Positions 42,438 through 54,595 of a stretch of 64,000 nucleotides of DNA are shown here, piece by piece. The notes under the pieces were generated by a model that was not told the origin of the DNA, did no database searches, and was given only the letters and a program-made list of their open reading frames with translations. Source of the stretch: Leptodactylus fallax (taxonomy: Eukaryota; Chordata; Amphibia; Anura; Leptodactylidae); contig CAMRHE010000460.1 in assembly GCA_947044405.1 (NCBI GenBank), positions 824,501 to 888,500 on the forward strand. The letters are read 5' to 3'. A program made the translations under genes and the position numbers. Numbering within the stretch: position 1 is the stretch's first letter; the number at the start of each line of letters is the position of its first letter.

Positions 42438-43607
42438 CTGTGTATAAAGACCAAAATAATTGAACACTTTTTATGTTCTGAACTTGCTGCTTAGTATGGT
42501 CATGATAGAGGTTATTGGGCCCCAGGATTATTTGTTACGCCCCTGCTGGTAGGCCCCTCTCCAATATAATTTGCAATTGGCGGGGTAGTTGTAGATGTAG
42601 TATTAGACATATTACTGGACTCTAATCATACCAGACCTCGAGATCCGCCTCTGCATCTCCTGCCAAAATTTGCATTGATACGAAGGAAGTCACATCAGAT
42701 AGAACAGACCAACTGCAGCCAAAACTGTCCAATGCCCAGAGCTGCTGCCGTGTTCCTCCTGGATATGTATGAAGATATAAGCAGCATTTCCCCTGATATT
42801 AGGGACTGTCCTTACACAATCTGATTGCTCAGCACTTATTATACACTGTCAGACTATGCTGGGGCTCACTGACATGGCAAATGGTGACAGCCAATCCTCA
42901 GTTTGTTAATACATTTCCTTGAGGAAGAACAAAGGAAAGACACAAAGTAGTCTGCTAAGAAAAGAGGATCCAAGACTGTTATGTGTATAGAAAATGCAAG
43001 AAAAAAAATAAGAAAGTGTCTTCTGAATTAGAATGATTCTCTTCTATTTGTAAATGTTCTTCCAAAAGATTGTCTAGATGCCAAAATAGGAATGGTAAAG
43101 CCTAATTATTACATTGACATGGCCGGCATGTAGGAGACTCGTAACCAGCGCTGTATCTGCAGCACAATCCACATCAATGCGACAGTCGCTGAGATTTCTG
43201 CCACAATGAATTCAGCCTTTCACATGGCCGTGTTTAGGTCGGGATATTTGTATCAGTATTTGGAAGCCCAAACCAGGATTGGAATCTGCACAGAGCAAAC
43301 GTGTAACCGAAAGCTTTGTCCCTCTTTGTGGTTTGGACAGATGCAAAATACTGATCAACATACGGCAGTGTGAATGTGGCCTTAGGTCAGTATTACACAA
43401 GTGTAATGTGGCCACATTTATGCAGCTGTGTTATGGCCACAAATTCTTTCCCAGCCACAGGTCTGGTGACCACAACAGGCAGCATTAAAGGGATCTATGC
43501 AGTTTGTGAGGCTCCCGCTCTCAGATGCAGTGGTCCATAGAGCAGGAGACAGTGAGCAGAATAGAAGAGACACCGCTGAGCACCATATCAGCGCTCTAGG
43601 AAGAGAA
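42438..43607. other. Intergenic sequence with one MITE-like remnant
   Basis: At about 43224-43385, GGCCGTGTTTAGGTCGGGAT to GCAGTGTGAATGTGGCCTTA looks like a non-autonomous DNA transposon remnant with inverted GGCC ends. No coding exon was recognised in the rest. Confidence 0.35.
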
Positions 43608-45204
43608 GGTGACTGGTACCTATGGGGGGGGGGGGGTATGGGGGTGACTGGTACCTATGGGGGGTGACTGGTACCTATGGGGGGTGACTGGTACCTATGA
43701 GGGGGGTGACTGGTACCTATGGGGGGTGACTGGTACCTATGAGGGGGTGACTGTTACCTATGTGGGGGGTGACTGGTACCTATGTGGGGGGTGACTGGTA
43801 CCTATGTGGGGGTGACTGGTACCTATGTGGGGGGTGACTGGTACCTATGGGGGGGGGTGACTGGTACCTATGAGGGGGTGACTGTTACCTATGGGGGGTG
43901 ACTGGTACCTATGGGGGGGTGACTGGTACCTATGGGGGGGGGTGACTGGTACCTATGGGGGGGGTGACTGGTACCTATGGGGGGTGACTGGTAACTATGG
44001 GGGGTGACTGGTACCTATGAGGGGGTGACTGTTACCTATGTGGGGGGTGACTGGTACCTATGGGGGGGTGACTGGTACCTATGAGGGAGTGACTGGTACC
44101 TATGAGGGGGTGACTGTTACCTATGTGGGGGGTGACTGGTACCTATGGGGGGGTGACTGTTACCTATGAGGGGGGTGACTGTTGCCTATGGGGGGTGACT
44201 GGTACCTATGAGGGGGGTGACTGTTACCTATGGGGGGTGACTGTTACCTATGTGGGGGTGACTGTTGCCTATGTGGGGGTGACTGTTGCCTATGAGGGGG
44301 TGACTGTTGCCTATGGGGGGTGACTGTTGCCTATGGGGGGTGACTGTTACCTATGAGGGGGTGACTGTTGCCTATGGGGGGTGAATGTTGCCTATGGGGG
44401 GTGACTGTTACCTATGAGGGGGGTGACTGTTGCCTATGGGGGGGTGACTGTTGCCTATGGGGGGGGTGACTGGTACCTATGAGGGGGGTGACTGTTACCT
44501 ATGGGGGTGACTGTTACCTATGTGGGGGGTGACTGTTGCCTATGGGGGGTGACTGTTACCTATGAGGGGGTGACTGTTGCCTATGGGGGGTGACTGTTAC
44601 CTATGAGGGGGTGACTGTTGCCTATGGGGGGTGACTGTTACCTATGGGGGGTGACTGGTACCTATGAGGGGGGTGACTGGTACCTATGAGGGGGGTGACT
44701 GGTACCTATGGGGGGGACTGTTACCTATGGGGGTGACTGTTACCTATGAGGGGGGTGACTGTTACCTATGAGGGGGGTGACTGTTGCCTATGGAGGGTGA
44801 CTGTTACCTATGAGGGGGTGACTGTTGCCTATGAGGGGGTGACTGTTGCCTATGGGGGGTGACTGTTACCTATGGGGGGGTGACTGGTACCTATGAGGGG
44901 GGTGACTGTTACCTATGAGGGGGGTGACTGTTGCCTATGGGGGGTGACTGTTACCTATGTGGGGGGTGACTGTTGCCTATGGGGGGTGACTGTTACCTAT
45001 GAGGGGGTGACTGTTGCCTATGGGGGGTGACTGTTACCTATGAGGGGGTGACTGTTGCCTATGGGGGGTGACTGTTACCTATGAGGGGGTGACTGTTGCC
45101 TATGGGGGGTGACTGTTACCTATGAGGGGGTGACTGTTGCCTATGGGGGGTGACTGTTACCTATGAGGGGGTGACTGTTGCCTATGGGGGGTGACTGTTG
45201 CCAT
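43608..45204. repeat. G-rich minisatellite, about 20-22 bp unit, about 75 copies
   Basis: Units GGGGGTGACTGTTACCTATG / GGGGGTGACTGGTACCTATG with 4-10 G per unit. Left copies are mainly GGTACC, right copies GTTACC/GTTGCC, and the right end settles into a two-unit alternation (TATGAGGGGG / TATGGGGGG). Confidence 0.96.
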
Positions 45205-45254
45205 TGTGTAGGGCACTATTGCTTTGCTGCACCAATGGGTCACTTAAAAGACCC

Positions 45255-45990
45255 AGCAATGCAGCTGACAATTAGGCTCGTTGCCGACGACCGTGCGCGA
45301 GATCCATGTGTTATCCTTGTTTTTCACGGATAGCACACTGACCCATTCATTTCTATGGGCACATGCACACACCATATTTTTCACTGATCAGTGTGCGAGC
45401 CGTGATTCCGCACAGACAGAACAGGTCCAATTCTATTCAGTTTTTGCAGAAAGGACTCGCTCATAGAAGTCTATGGGAGACTAAAAACCTAGGACGGCAG
45501 ATGGATGTACTCCGTGTGTCCTCAGTGTGACGTCCGTTTTTGCGGACAAGCTACGGAAATCATTAGATGTCACCTGTGTTTTATTTTATAGTGGATCCGC
45601 AAACTAGGATCACACACTGATGGCACACTGTCTGTTTGTGCAGACATAAATCACTGATGCTGAAGGAACACGGAAGGCACGCTGAAGACACATTGAAGAA
45701 ACACTGAAGACACGCTGAAGGCACGCTGAAGACACATTGAAGAAACACTGAAGACACGCTGAAGGCACGCTGAAGACACATTGAAGAAACACTGAAGACA
45801 CGCTGAAGGCACGCTGAAGACACATTGAAGAAACACTGAAGACACGCTGAAGGCACGCTGAAGACACACTGAAGAAACACTGAAGACACAGTGAAGACAC
45901 GCTGAAGACACACTGAAGACACTCTGTCTGCAAAAACTGAAGACTAGTTACTAGTTTTCGGACAGCAAAATACCCACGGTCATCTGCAAC
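45255..45990. mobile_element. Non-autonomous interspersed repeat carrying an internal array
   Basis: TTTCTATGGGCACATGCACA, ATAGAAGTCTATGGGAGACT and paired CCGTTTTTGCGGACAAG / TCTGCAAAAACTGAAGAC segments resemble DNA-transposon-derived repeats common in frogs. The 11-bp array at 45660-45925 lies inside it. The ends are uncertain. Confidence 0.45.
45660..45925. repeat. 11-bp repeat organised as a 44-bp higher-order unit
   Basis: The basic word is ACACTGAAGAC (11 bp). Four variants in fixed order (ACACTGAAGAC, ACGCTGAAGGC, ACGCTGAAGAC, ACATTGAAGAA) form a 44-bp unit repeated about four times, flanked by irregular 11-mers. Confidence 0.93.
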
Positions 45991-45994
45991 TAAC

Positions 45995-46213
45995 CTTAGG
46001 CTCTGCTGCACAGCATCTTTAGCACCAGCTCCCATTGCACAACATATGATCACCATGTCATCCTTCTTATTTTGAATCAAGTTGTAAGCGTGGGGGAGGG
46101 GGAATAAGCCCTTAACTCTGCCCCTGAGCGCCATGATGTGTTTGGATGGTGTCAGTGTGTAGTCATGTCTAGGGTGAGGACTTATCAGCCAAACCATTAG
46201 CGGGTCACAAACC
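45995..46213 (-). CDS. Unassigned exon-like open stretch (hypothetical)
   Basis: On the minus strand a 219-bp segment is bounded by an acceptor (CTCTGTTTGCTTTTAG) and a donor (CCTAAG|GTTAGT). It is open in one frame, has a length divisible by three and symmetric phase. It would encode CDPLMVWLISPHP, then MALRGRVKGLFPLPHAYN and DDMVIICCAMGAGAKDAVQQ. I recognise no family. It may be an exon of a minus-strand gene, a captured exon, a piece of a mobile element, or chance. The same frame runs on into the 11-bp array, which is not coding. Confidence 0.25.
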
Positions 46214-46269
46214 CTAAAAGCAAACAGAGTGAAAATCTGTGTTATTATTTCCATCAAGTAGTCAATCAC

Positions 46270-47111
46270 TTTGGACCTCGCGGAGAAGCCGCAGAATTTT
46301 TAGATTTTTTTTTTTCATTTTTATTACATATATATAGGACGATATGTTAGACATACGGCTGGCCATATTTCTCCATAATGTAGACTGCTCTGGGTAAGCT
46401 GTAGTCACTGACATGAAGACTAAACACTATGTACAATAATGTGGGAAATTTAAGAGAAAAGACTGATGTCAAATGGGAAAGTGAACGGGTAACAAGTTAT
46501 CACCAATGCATTTGATAGATGATGAGATCACCAATATGGGGTTCCCGTGTCCCCTGTTGTCGACGAGGTGGTCGTACATGTGTGCTGACGCTCCATTCAG
46601 TCTGGGGCTGATAGAGAGAGCCGAGCACCCCACAATCTTGGGATGGTACCTGCCTCTCTGGAGTGTTGGGGTCTGGGGGATTTTGAATCCATACATAGTA
46701 TAATGGGTTTATCTTGAAATGGGTCTTCACCATCTTCCATTGTCTATAGCAAATGGACCTTTCCTTATTTTTGAATATAGCAGGAAAGTGAGAATGTTTT
46801 TGCAGGTGATCCTATTAGCAGATCCATTCGATTTGACCCCCATTCTCTAGACAAGGTTTCAAAAAGGCCGAAAACTTCTATTCATGGATTTTAATAAAAA
46901 GTAAGATTTGTAATAAAACAATAATTGCAGTGATAATAAAATACACAGCTGGATATCTAAATATACGCTTCATACCACAAGTTGTGATACGGCCATATAC
47001 ATGAGCCTTAATAGTGAGCACTTATGACAATAGTGAGCATTGTACCCAGACAATTGTTTAAGAGTGAAATCATCTTAAACCACCAATTTTACACTTAAAC
47101 TACAAAGTTGG
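46270..47111. other. Intergenic sequence, nothing recognised
   Basis: Contains a T run near 46302-46315 and no recognisable gene or repeat before the next array. Confidence 0.35.
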
Positions 47112-50100
47112 TGCCATTGTTGTATCATTGTGGTATCGTTGTTGTATCATTGTGGTATCGTTGTGGTATCATTGTGGTATCGTTGTGGTATCATTGTGGT
47201 ATTATTGTTGTATCATTGTTGTAGCATTGTGGTATCGTTGTGGTATCATTGTGGCATCATTGTTGTATCATTGTTGTAGCATTGTGGTACCGTTGTGAGT
47301 ATCGTTGTTGTATCATTGTTGTATCATTGTGGTATCGTTGTGAGTATCGTTGTTGTATCGTTGTTGTATCATTGTGGTATCATTGTGGTAACATTGTGGT
47401 ATCATTGTTGTATTGTTGTGGTATCATTGTTGTATCATTGTTGTAGCATTGTGGTACCGTTGTGAGTATCATTGTTGTATCATTGTTGTATCATTGTGGT
47501 ATCGTTGTGAGTATCGTTGTTGTATCGTTGTTGTATCATTGTGGTATCATTGTGGTAACATTGTGGTATCATTGTTGTATTGTTGTGGTATCATTGTTGT
47601 ATCATTGTGGTATCATTGTTGTATCATTGTGGTAACATTGTGGTATCATTGTTGTATCATTGTGGTAACATTGTGGTATCATTGTTGTATTGTTGTGGTA
47701 TCATTGTTGTATCATTGTGGTATCATTGTGGTAACATTGTGGTATCATTGTTGTATTGTTGTGGTATCATTGTTGTATCATTGTGGTATCATTGTTGTAT
47801 TGTTGTGGTATCATTGTTGTATCATTGTGGTATCATTGTTGTATCATTGTGGTAACATTGTGGTATCATTGTTGTATCATTGTGGTAACATTGTGGTATC
47901 ATTGTTGTATTGTTGTGGTATCATTGTTGTATCATTGTGGTAACATTGTTGTATTGTAGTGGTATCATTGTTGTATTGTTGTGGTATCATTGTTGTATCA
48001 TTGTGGTAACATTGTGGTATCATTGTTGTATCATTGTGGTAACATTGTGGTATCATTGTTGTATTGTTGTGGTATCATTGTTGTATCATTGTGGTAACAT
48101 TGTGGTATCATTGTTGTATTGTTGTGGTATCATTGTTGTATTGTTGTGGTATCGTTGTTGTATCATTGTGGTATCATTGTGGTAACATTGTTGTATCATT
48201 GTTGTATCATTGTTGTATCGTTGTGGTATCATTGTTGTATCATTGTGGTATTATTGTTGTATCATTGTTGTAGCATTGTGGTATCGTTGTGGTATCATTG
48301 TGGCATCATTGTTGTATCATTGTTGTAGCATTGTGGTACCGTTGTGAGTATCGTTGTTGTATCATTGTTGTATCATTGTGGTATCGTTGTGAGTATCGTT
48401 GTTGTATCGTTGTTGTATCATTGTGGTATCATTGTGGTAACATTGTGGTATCATTGTTGTATTGTTGTGGTATCATTGTTGTATCATTGTTGTAGCATTG
48501 TGGTACCGTTGTGAGTATCATTGTTGTATCATTGTTGTATCATTGTGGTATCGTTGTGAGTATCGTTGTTGTATCGTTGTTGTATCATTGTGGTATCATT
48601 GTGGTAACATTGTGGTATCATTGTTGTATTGTTGTGGTATCATTGTTGTATCATTGTGGTATCATTGTTGTATCATTGTGGTAACATTGTGGTATCATTG
48701 TTGTATCATTGTGGTAACATTGTGGTATCATTGTTGTATTGTTGTGGTATCATTGTTGTATCATTGTGGTATCATTGTGGTAACATTGTGGTATCATTGT
48801 TGTATTGTTGTGGTATCATTGTTGTATCATTGTGGTATCATTGTTGTATTGTTGTGGTATCATTGTTGTATCATTGTGGTATCATTGTTGTATCATTGTG
48901 GTAACATTGTGGTATCATTGTTGTATCATTGTGGTAACATTGTGGTATCATTGTTGTATTGTTGTGGTATCATTGTTGTATCATTGTGGTAACATTGTTG
49001 TATTGTAGTGGTATCATTGTTGTATTGTTGTGGTATCATTGTTGTATCATTGTGGTAACATTGTGGTATCATTGTTGTATCATTGTGGTAACATTGTGGT
49101 ATCATTGTTGTATTGTTGTGGTATCATTGTTGTATCATTGTGGTAACATTGTGGTATCATTGTTGTATTGTTGTGGTATCATTGTTGTATTGTTGTGGTA
49201 TCGTTGTTGTATCATTGTGGTATCATTGTGGTAACATTGTTGTATCATTGTTGTATCATTGTTGATCGTGGGTATCATTGTTGTATCATTGTGGGCGGGC
49301 GTGGTATCGTTGTGGCGGGCGCGGTATCATTGTGGCATCATTGTTGTATCATTGTTGTAGCATTGTGGTACCGTGTGAGTATCGTTGTGGTATCATTGTT
49401 GTATCATTGTGGTATCGTTGTTGTATCATTGTGGTATCATTGTGGTATCATTGTTGTATTGTTGTGGTATCATTGTTGTATCATTGTGGTAGCATTGTTC
49501 CGTTGGTATCATTGTTGTATCATTGTTGTATCATTGTGGTATCGTTGTGCTGTGTATCGTTGTTGTATCATTGTGGTATCATTGTGGTATCATTGTTGTA
49601 TCGTTGTGGTATCATTGTTGTATCATTGTGGTATCATTGTGGTATCATTGTGGTAACATTGTGGTATCATTGTTGTATCATTGTGGTATCATTGTTGTAT
49701 TGTTGGGTATCATTGTTGTATCATTGTGGTATCATTGTTGTATCATTGTGGTATCATTGTTGTATCATTGTGGTAACATTGTGGTATCATTGTTGTATCA
49801 TTGTGGTATCATTGTTGTATCGTTGTGGTATCGTTGTGGTATCATTGTTGTATCATTGTGGTATCATTGTGGTATCATTGTTGTATCGTTGTTGTATCAT
49901 TGTGGTATCATTGTGGTATCATTGTGGTATCATTGTGGTATCATTGTTGTATCGTTGTGTATCATCATTGTGGTATCATTGTTGTATCATTGTGGTATCA
50001 TTGTGGACATCGTTGTGGTATCATTGTTGTATCATTGTTGTGGTATCATTGTTGTATCATTGTGGTATCATTGTTGTATCATTGTATCATGTTGTTCATT

Positions 50101-51247
50101 GGTATCATTGTGGTATCATTGTTGTATCTGTTGTATTGTTGTGGTATCATTGTTGTATCATTGTGGTATCATGGGCGGTGTCGTGGTCCTTGGTCTTGTT
50201 GTATCATTGTGGTAACATTGTGGTATCATTGTTGTATCATTGTGGTAACATTGTGGTATCATTGTTGTATTGTTGTGGTATCATTGTTGTATCATTGTGG
50301 TAACATTGTGGTATCATTGTTGTATTGTTGTGGTATCATTGTTGTATCGTTGTGGTATCGTTGTTGTATCATTGTGGTATCATTGTGGTATTGTTGTATC
50401 ATTGTTGTATCATTGTTGTATCATTGTGGTAACATTGTTGTATCATTGTTGTATCGTTGTGGTATCATTGTTGTATCATTGTGGTATCATTGTTGTATCA
50501 TTGTGGTATCATTGTGGTAACATTGTTGTATCATTGTTGTATCATTGTTGTATCATTGTTGTATCGTTGGTTCATTGTTGTATCATTGTGGTAACATTGT
50601 GGTATCGTTGTTGTATCATTGTTGTATCATTGTTGTCATTGTGGTACTTGTGGTAACATGTGGATCGGTTGTATCATTGTGGTATCATTGTGGTAACATT
50701 GTGGTATCATTGTTTGTTGTATCGTTGTGGTATCGTTGTTGTATCATTGTTGTATCATTGTTGTATCATTGTGGTATCATTGTGGTAACATTGTGGTATC
50801 ATTGTTGTATCATTGTTGTATCGTTGTGGTATCATTGTTGTATCATTGTGGTATCGTTGTTGTATCATTGTTGTATCATTGTGGTATCATTGTGGTATCA
50901 TTGTTGTATCATTGTGGTATCATTGTGGTAACATTGTGGTATCATTGTTGTATCGTTGTGGTATCGTTGTTGTATCATTGTTGTATCATTGTTGTATCAT
51001 TGTGGTATCATTGTGGTAACATTGTGGTATCATTGTTGTATCATTGTTGTATCGTTGTGGTATCATTGTTGTATCATTGTGGTATCGTTGTTGTATCATT
51101 GTTGTATCATTGTGGTATCATTGTGGTATCATTGTGGTATCATTGTGGTAACATTGTTGTATCGTTGTTGTATCATTGTGGTAACGTTGTTGTATCATTG
51201 TTGTATCATTGTGGTATCATTGTTGTATCATTGTGGTATCATTGTGG
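47112..51247. repeat. 11-bp minisatellite, 4.1 kb
   Basis: About 375 copies of ATTGTTGTATC / ATTGTGGTATC and close variants (ATTGTGGTAAC, GTTGTGAGTATC, ATTGTTGTATT). Because 11 is not a multiple of 3 and stops are rare in the unit, all + frames stay open over long distances (Val/Ile/Ser/Leu/Cys-rich). These frames are not genes. A 1049-bp block is repeated in tandem inside it. Confidence 0.97.
47188..49264. repeat. Tandem duplication of a 1049-bp block within the 11-bp array
   Basis: Sequence 47188 to about 48214 recurs at an offset of exactly 1049 bp (about 48237-49263) with no difference in the parts I compared. Open frames at 47240, 47413, 47580, 47756 and 47910 recur with identical translations at +1049. 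The similarity to the following copy (about 49290 on) is clear but disrupted. Confidence 0.9.
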
Positions 51248-52101
51248 GCACAACGATTTATCCGAAATTGTGGCAAAATTGTTCAGTTTTGGAGAAGTCA
51301 TGGCAGAGGTGAGATAGTTGAGATAAAGGGCCTGCCCTGAGTGGGTTTGGCCTCCTTGTAGTCCTGATGCTTCGCCCGGGGGGTACTTGCGGTTCCTCGC
51401 AGTGATTTGCTAATTCTATTAGAGCCCGGAGATTTGCGCAGCGCGGCTGCGATGTTGCAGACTCCAGTGCACAATCTGTTGTGTTTGCTCTATGGTGACA
51501 TTTGTGTGGCCTCGCCCAGGGACTATTCCATGTCAGCTGAATCAACATTGTGACTGTGAAGTTCTTAAGGACACATCATCTTAAGAAAGGCTTACATAGA
51601 AGTAAATGACTAGGCATGTAAAAGCTATGGGCGGCGTTTAAGCAGGTGACTACCCATTCATTATGGACTTACCTCATACACGTATAGGTCACATATTGTA
51701 AAATGGCAGAACATCCTGGTCAGGTAATGCAGTCCCTTAAATACTCTGCGCTGCTGACAAAGCTGCTCCATTTGATAGGACATTTCTTATCCTGTTTTAG
51801 TGCCTTATGAATATACAATAATATATCATTAATTTAAGGATAATTCGTTATTTCTATCACAACAGATTTTTATTGAAAAGTTTACAGAGAGAACATTTCC
51901 GTATTGGTGTTTTCGGGTAAGCGTCGTCTCGCTACGCTCATGCTCTAGGTTACTCACCTATAAGTAAGGGTCGCATATCTTCCAAACACATAAACTGGAT
52001 GGAAAGCCTAAAATATTTTGAAGATATGAAATAAACTTTGTGATTTTATTTTCTGGTATTTGACTTTCCAATTGCCACTTGTAGGGGCAGACACAGACAG
52101 C
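51248..52101. other. Intergenic sequence between two arrays
   Basis: No gene recognised. ATTTTTATTGAAAAGTTTAC at about 51868 resembles the first bases of the window (3' end of the L1/Tx1-type LINE, minus strand), so a very short LINE 3' fragment is possible. Confidence 0.35.
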
Positions 52102-54560
52102 AGGGGCCCCTGTGCAGCAGCAGTATATGGGCTCCTGTGCAGCAGCAGTATATGGGCCCCTGTGCAGCAGCAGTATATGGGCCCCTGTGCAGCAGCAGTG
52201 TATGGGCCCCTGTGCAGCAGCAACCCTGTGCAGCAGCAGTGTATGGGCCCCTGTGCAGCAGCAGTATATGGGCTCCTGTGCAGCAGCAGTGTATGGGCCC
52301 CTGTGCAGCAGCGGCGCCCGGCGCAGCAGTATATGGGCCCCTGTGCAGCAGCAGTATATGGGCTCCTGTGCAGCAGCAGTATATGGGCCCCTGTGCAGCA
52401 GCAGTGTATGGGCCCCTGTGCAGCAGCAGTATATGGGCTCCTGTGCAGCAGCAGTATATGGGCCCCTGTGCAGCAGCAGTGTATGGGCCCCTGTGCAGCA
52501 GCAGTATATGGGCTCCTGTGCAGCAGCAGTATATGGTCCCCTGTGCAGCAGCAGTATATGGGCTCCTGTGCAGCAGCAGTATATGGGCTCCTGTGCAGCA
52601 GCAGTATATGGGCTCCTGTGCAGCAGCAGTATATGGTCCCCTGTGCAGCAGCAGTATATGGGCTCCTGTGCAGCAGCAGTGTATGGGCCCCTGTGCAGCA
52701 GCAGTATATGGGCTCCTGTGCAGCAGCAGTATATGGGCTCCTGTGCAGCAGCAGTATATGGGCCCCTGTGCAGCAGCAGTATATGGGCCCCTGTGCAGCA
52801 GCAGATATGGGCCCCTGTGCAGCAGCAGTATATGGGCCCCTGTAGCAGCAGCAGCAGTATATGGGCCCCTGTGCAGCAGCAGTGTATGGGCCCCTGTGCA
52901 GCAGCAGTATATGGGCCCCTGTGCAGCAGCAGTATATGGGCCCCTGTGCAGCAGCAGTATATGGGCCCCTGTGCAGCAGCAGGGGGGCCCCTGTGCAGCA
53001 GCAGTATATGGGCCCCTGTGCAGCAGCATTATATGGTCTCCTGTGCAGCAGCAGCGTATGGGCCCCTGTGCAGCAGCAGTGTATGGGCCCCTGTGCAGCA
53101 GCAGCAGTATATGGGCCCCTGTGCAGCAGCAGTGTATGGGCCCCTGTGCAGCAGCAGAAGGGCCCCTGTGCAGCAGCAGTATATGGGCCCCTGTGCAGCA
53201 GCAGTATATGGGCCCCTGTGCAGCAGCAGTATATGGGCCCCTGTGCAGCAGCAGTATATGGGCCCCTGTGCAGCAGCAGTATATGGGCTCCTGTGCAGCA
53301 GCAGCGTATGGGCCCCTGTGCAGCAGCAGTATATGGGCCCCTGTGCAGCAGCAGCGTATGGGCCCCTGTGCAGCAGCAGCGTATGGGCCCCTGTGCAGCA
53401 GCAGTATATGGGCCCCTGTGCAGCAGCAGCGTATGGGCTCCTGTGCAGCAGCAGTATATGGGCCCCTGTGCAGCAGCAGCGTATGGGCCCCTGTGCAGCA
53501 GCAGTGTATGGGCCCCTGTGCAGCAGCAGATAGGCTGTGGGCCCCTGTGCAGCAGCAGTATATGGGCTCCTGTGCAGCAGCAGTATATGGGCCCCTGTGC
53601 AGCAGCAGTATATGGGCCCCTGTGCAGCAGCAGTATATGGGCCCCTGTGCAGCAGCAGTATATGGGCCCCTGTGCAGCAGCAGTATATGGGCCCCTGTGC
53701 AGCAGCAGTATATGGGCCCCTGTGCAGCAGCAGTGTATGGGCCCCTGTGCAGCAGCAGCAGGGCCCGGCAGCACTATGGGCCCCTGTGCAGCAGCAGTAT
53801 ATGGGCTCCTGTGCAGCAGCAGTATATGGGCCCCTGTGCAGCAGCAGTATATGGGCCCCTGTGCAGCAGCAGTATATGGGCCCCTGTGCAGCAGCAGTGT
53901 ATGGTCCCCTGTGCAGCAGCAGTATATGGGCTCCTGTGCAGCAGCAGTGTATGGGCCCCTGTGCAGCAGCAGTATATGGTCCCCTGTGCAGCAGCAGTAT
54001 ATGGGCTCCTGTGCAGCAGCAGTATATGGGCCCCTGTGCAGCAGCAGTATATGGGCCCCTGTGCAGCAGCAGTATATGGGCTCCTGTGCAGCAGCAGTAT
54101 ATGGGCCCCTGTGCAGCAGCAGTATATGGGCTCCTGTGCAGCAGCAGTATATGGGCCCCTGTGCAGCAGCAGTGTATGGGCCCCTGTGCAGCAGCAGTAT
54201 ATGGGCTCCTGTGCAGCAGCAGTGTATGGGCCCCTGTGCAGCAGCAGTATATGGTCCCCTGTGCAGCAGCAGTATATGGGCTCCTGTGCAGCAGCAGTAA
54301 GTGGGCCCCTGTGCAGCAGCAGTATATGGGCCCCTGTGCAGCAGCAGTATATGGGCTCCTGTGCAGCAGCAGTGTATGGGCCCCTGTGCAGCAGCAGTAT
54401 ATGGGCTCCTGTGCAGCAGCAGTGTATGGGCCCCTGTGCAGCAGCAGTATATGGTCCCCTGTGCAGCAGCAGTATATGGGCTCCTGTGCAGCAGCAGTGT
54501 ATGGGCCCCTGTGCAGCAGCAGTATATGGGCCCCTGTGCAGCAGCAGTATATGGGCCCCT
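52102..54560. repeat. 25-bp minisatellite with CAG triplets, about 98 copies
   Basis: Units of 25 bp: TATATGGGCCCCTGTG then CAGCAGCAG. Variants are GGCTCC, GGTCCC and TGTATG. Some copies have four CAGs or a missing piece (52217, 52310, 52980, 53150, 53525, 53760). All frames on both strands stay open over hundreds of codons. This is an array artefact, not a protein. Confidence 0.97.
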
Positions 54561-54595
54561 TGATAAAGATATTTATGATCATTAGGTCATCAGTG

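Noticed and set aside
47240..51317. Many Val/Ile/Cys-rich open frames resembling membrane proteins
   Set aside because: They are translations of the 11-bp repeat ATTGTGGTATC. Hydrophobicity comes from GTT/ATT/GTA codons, not from a real protein.
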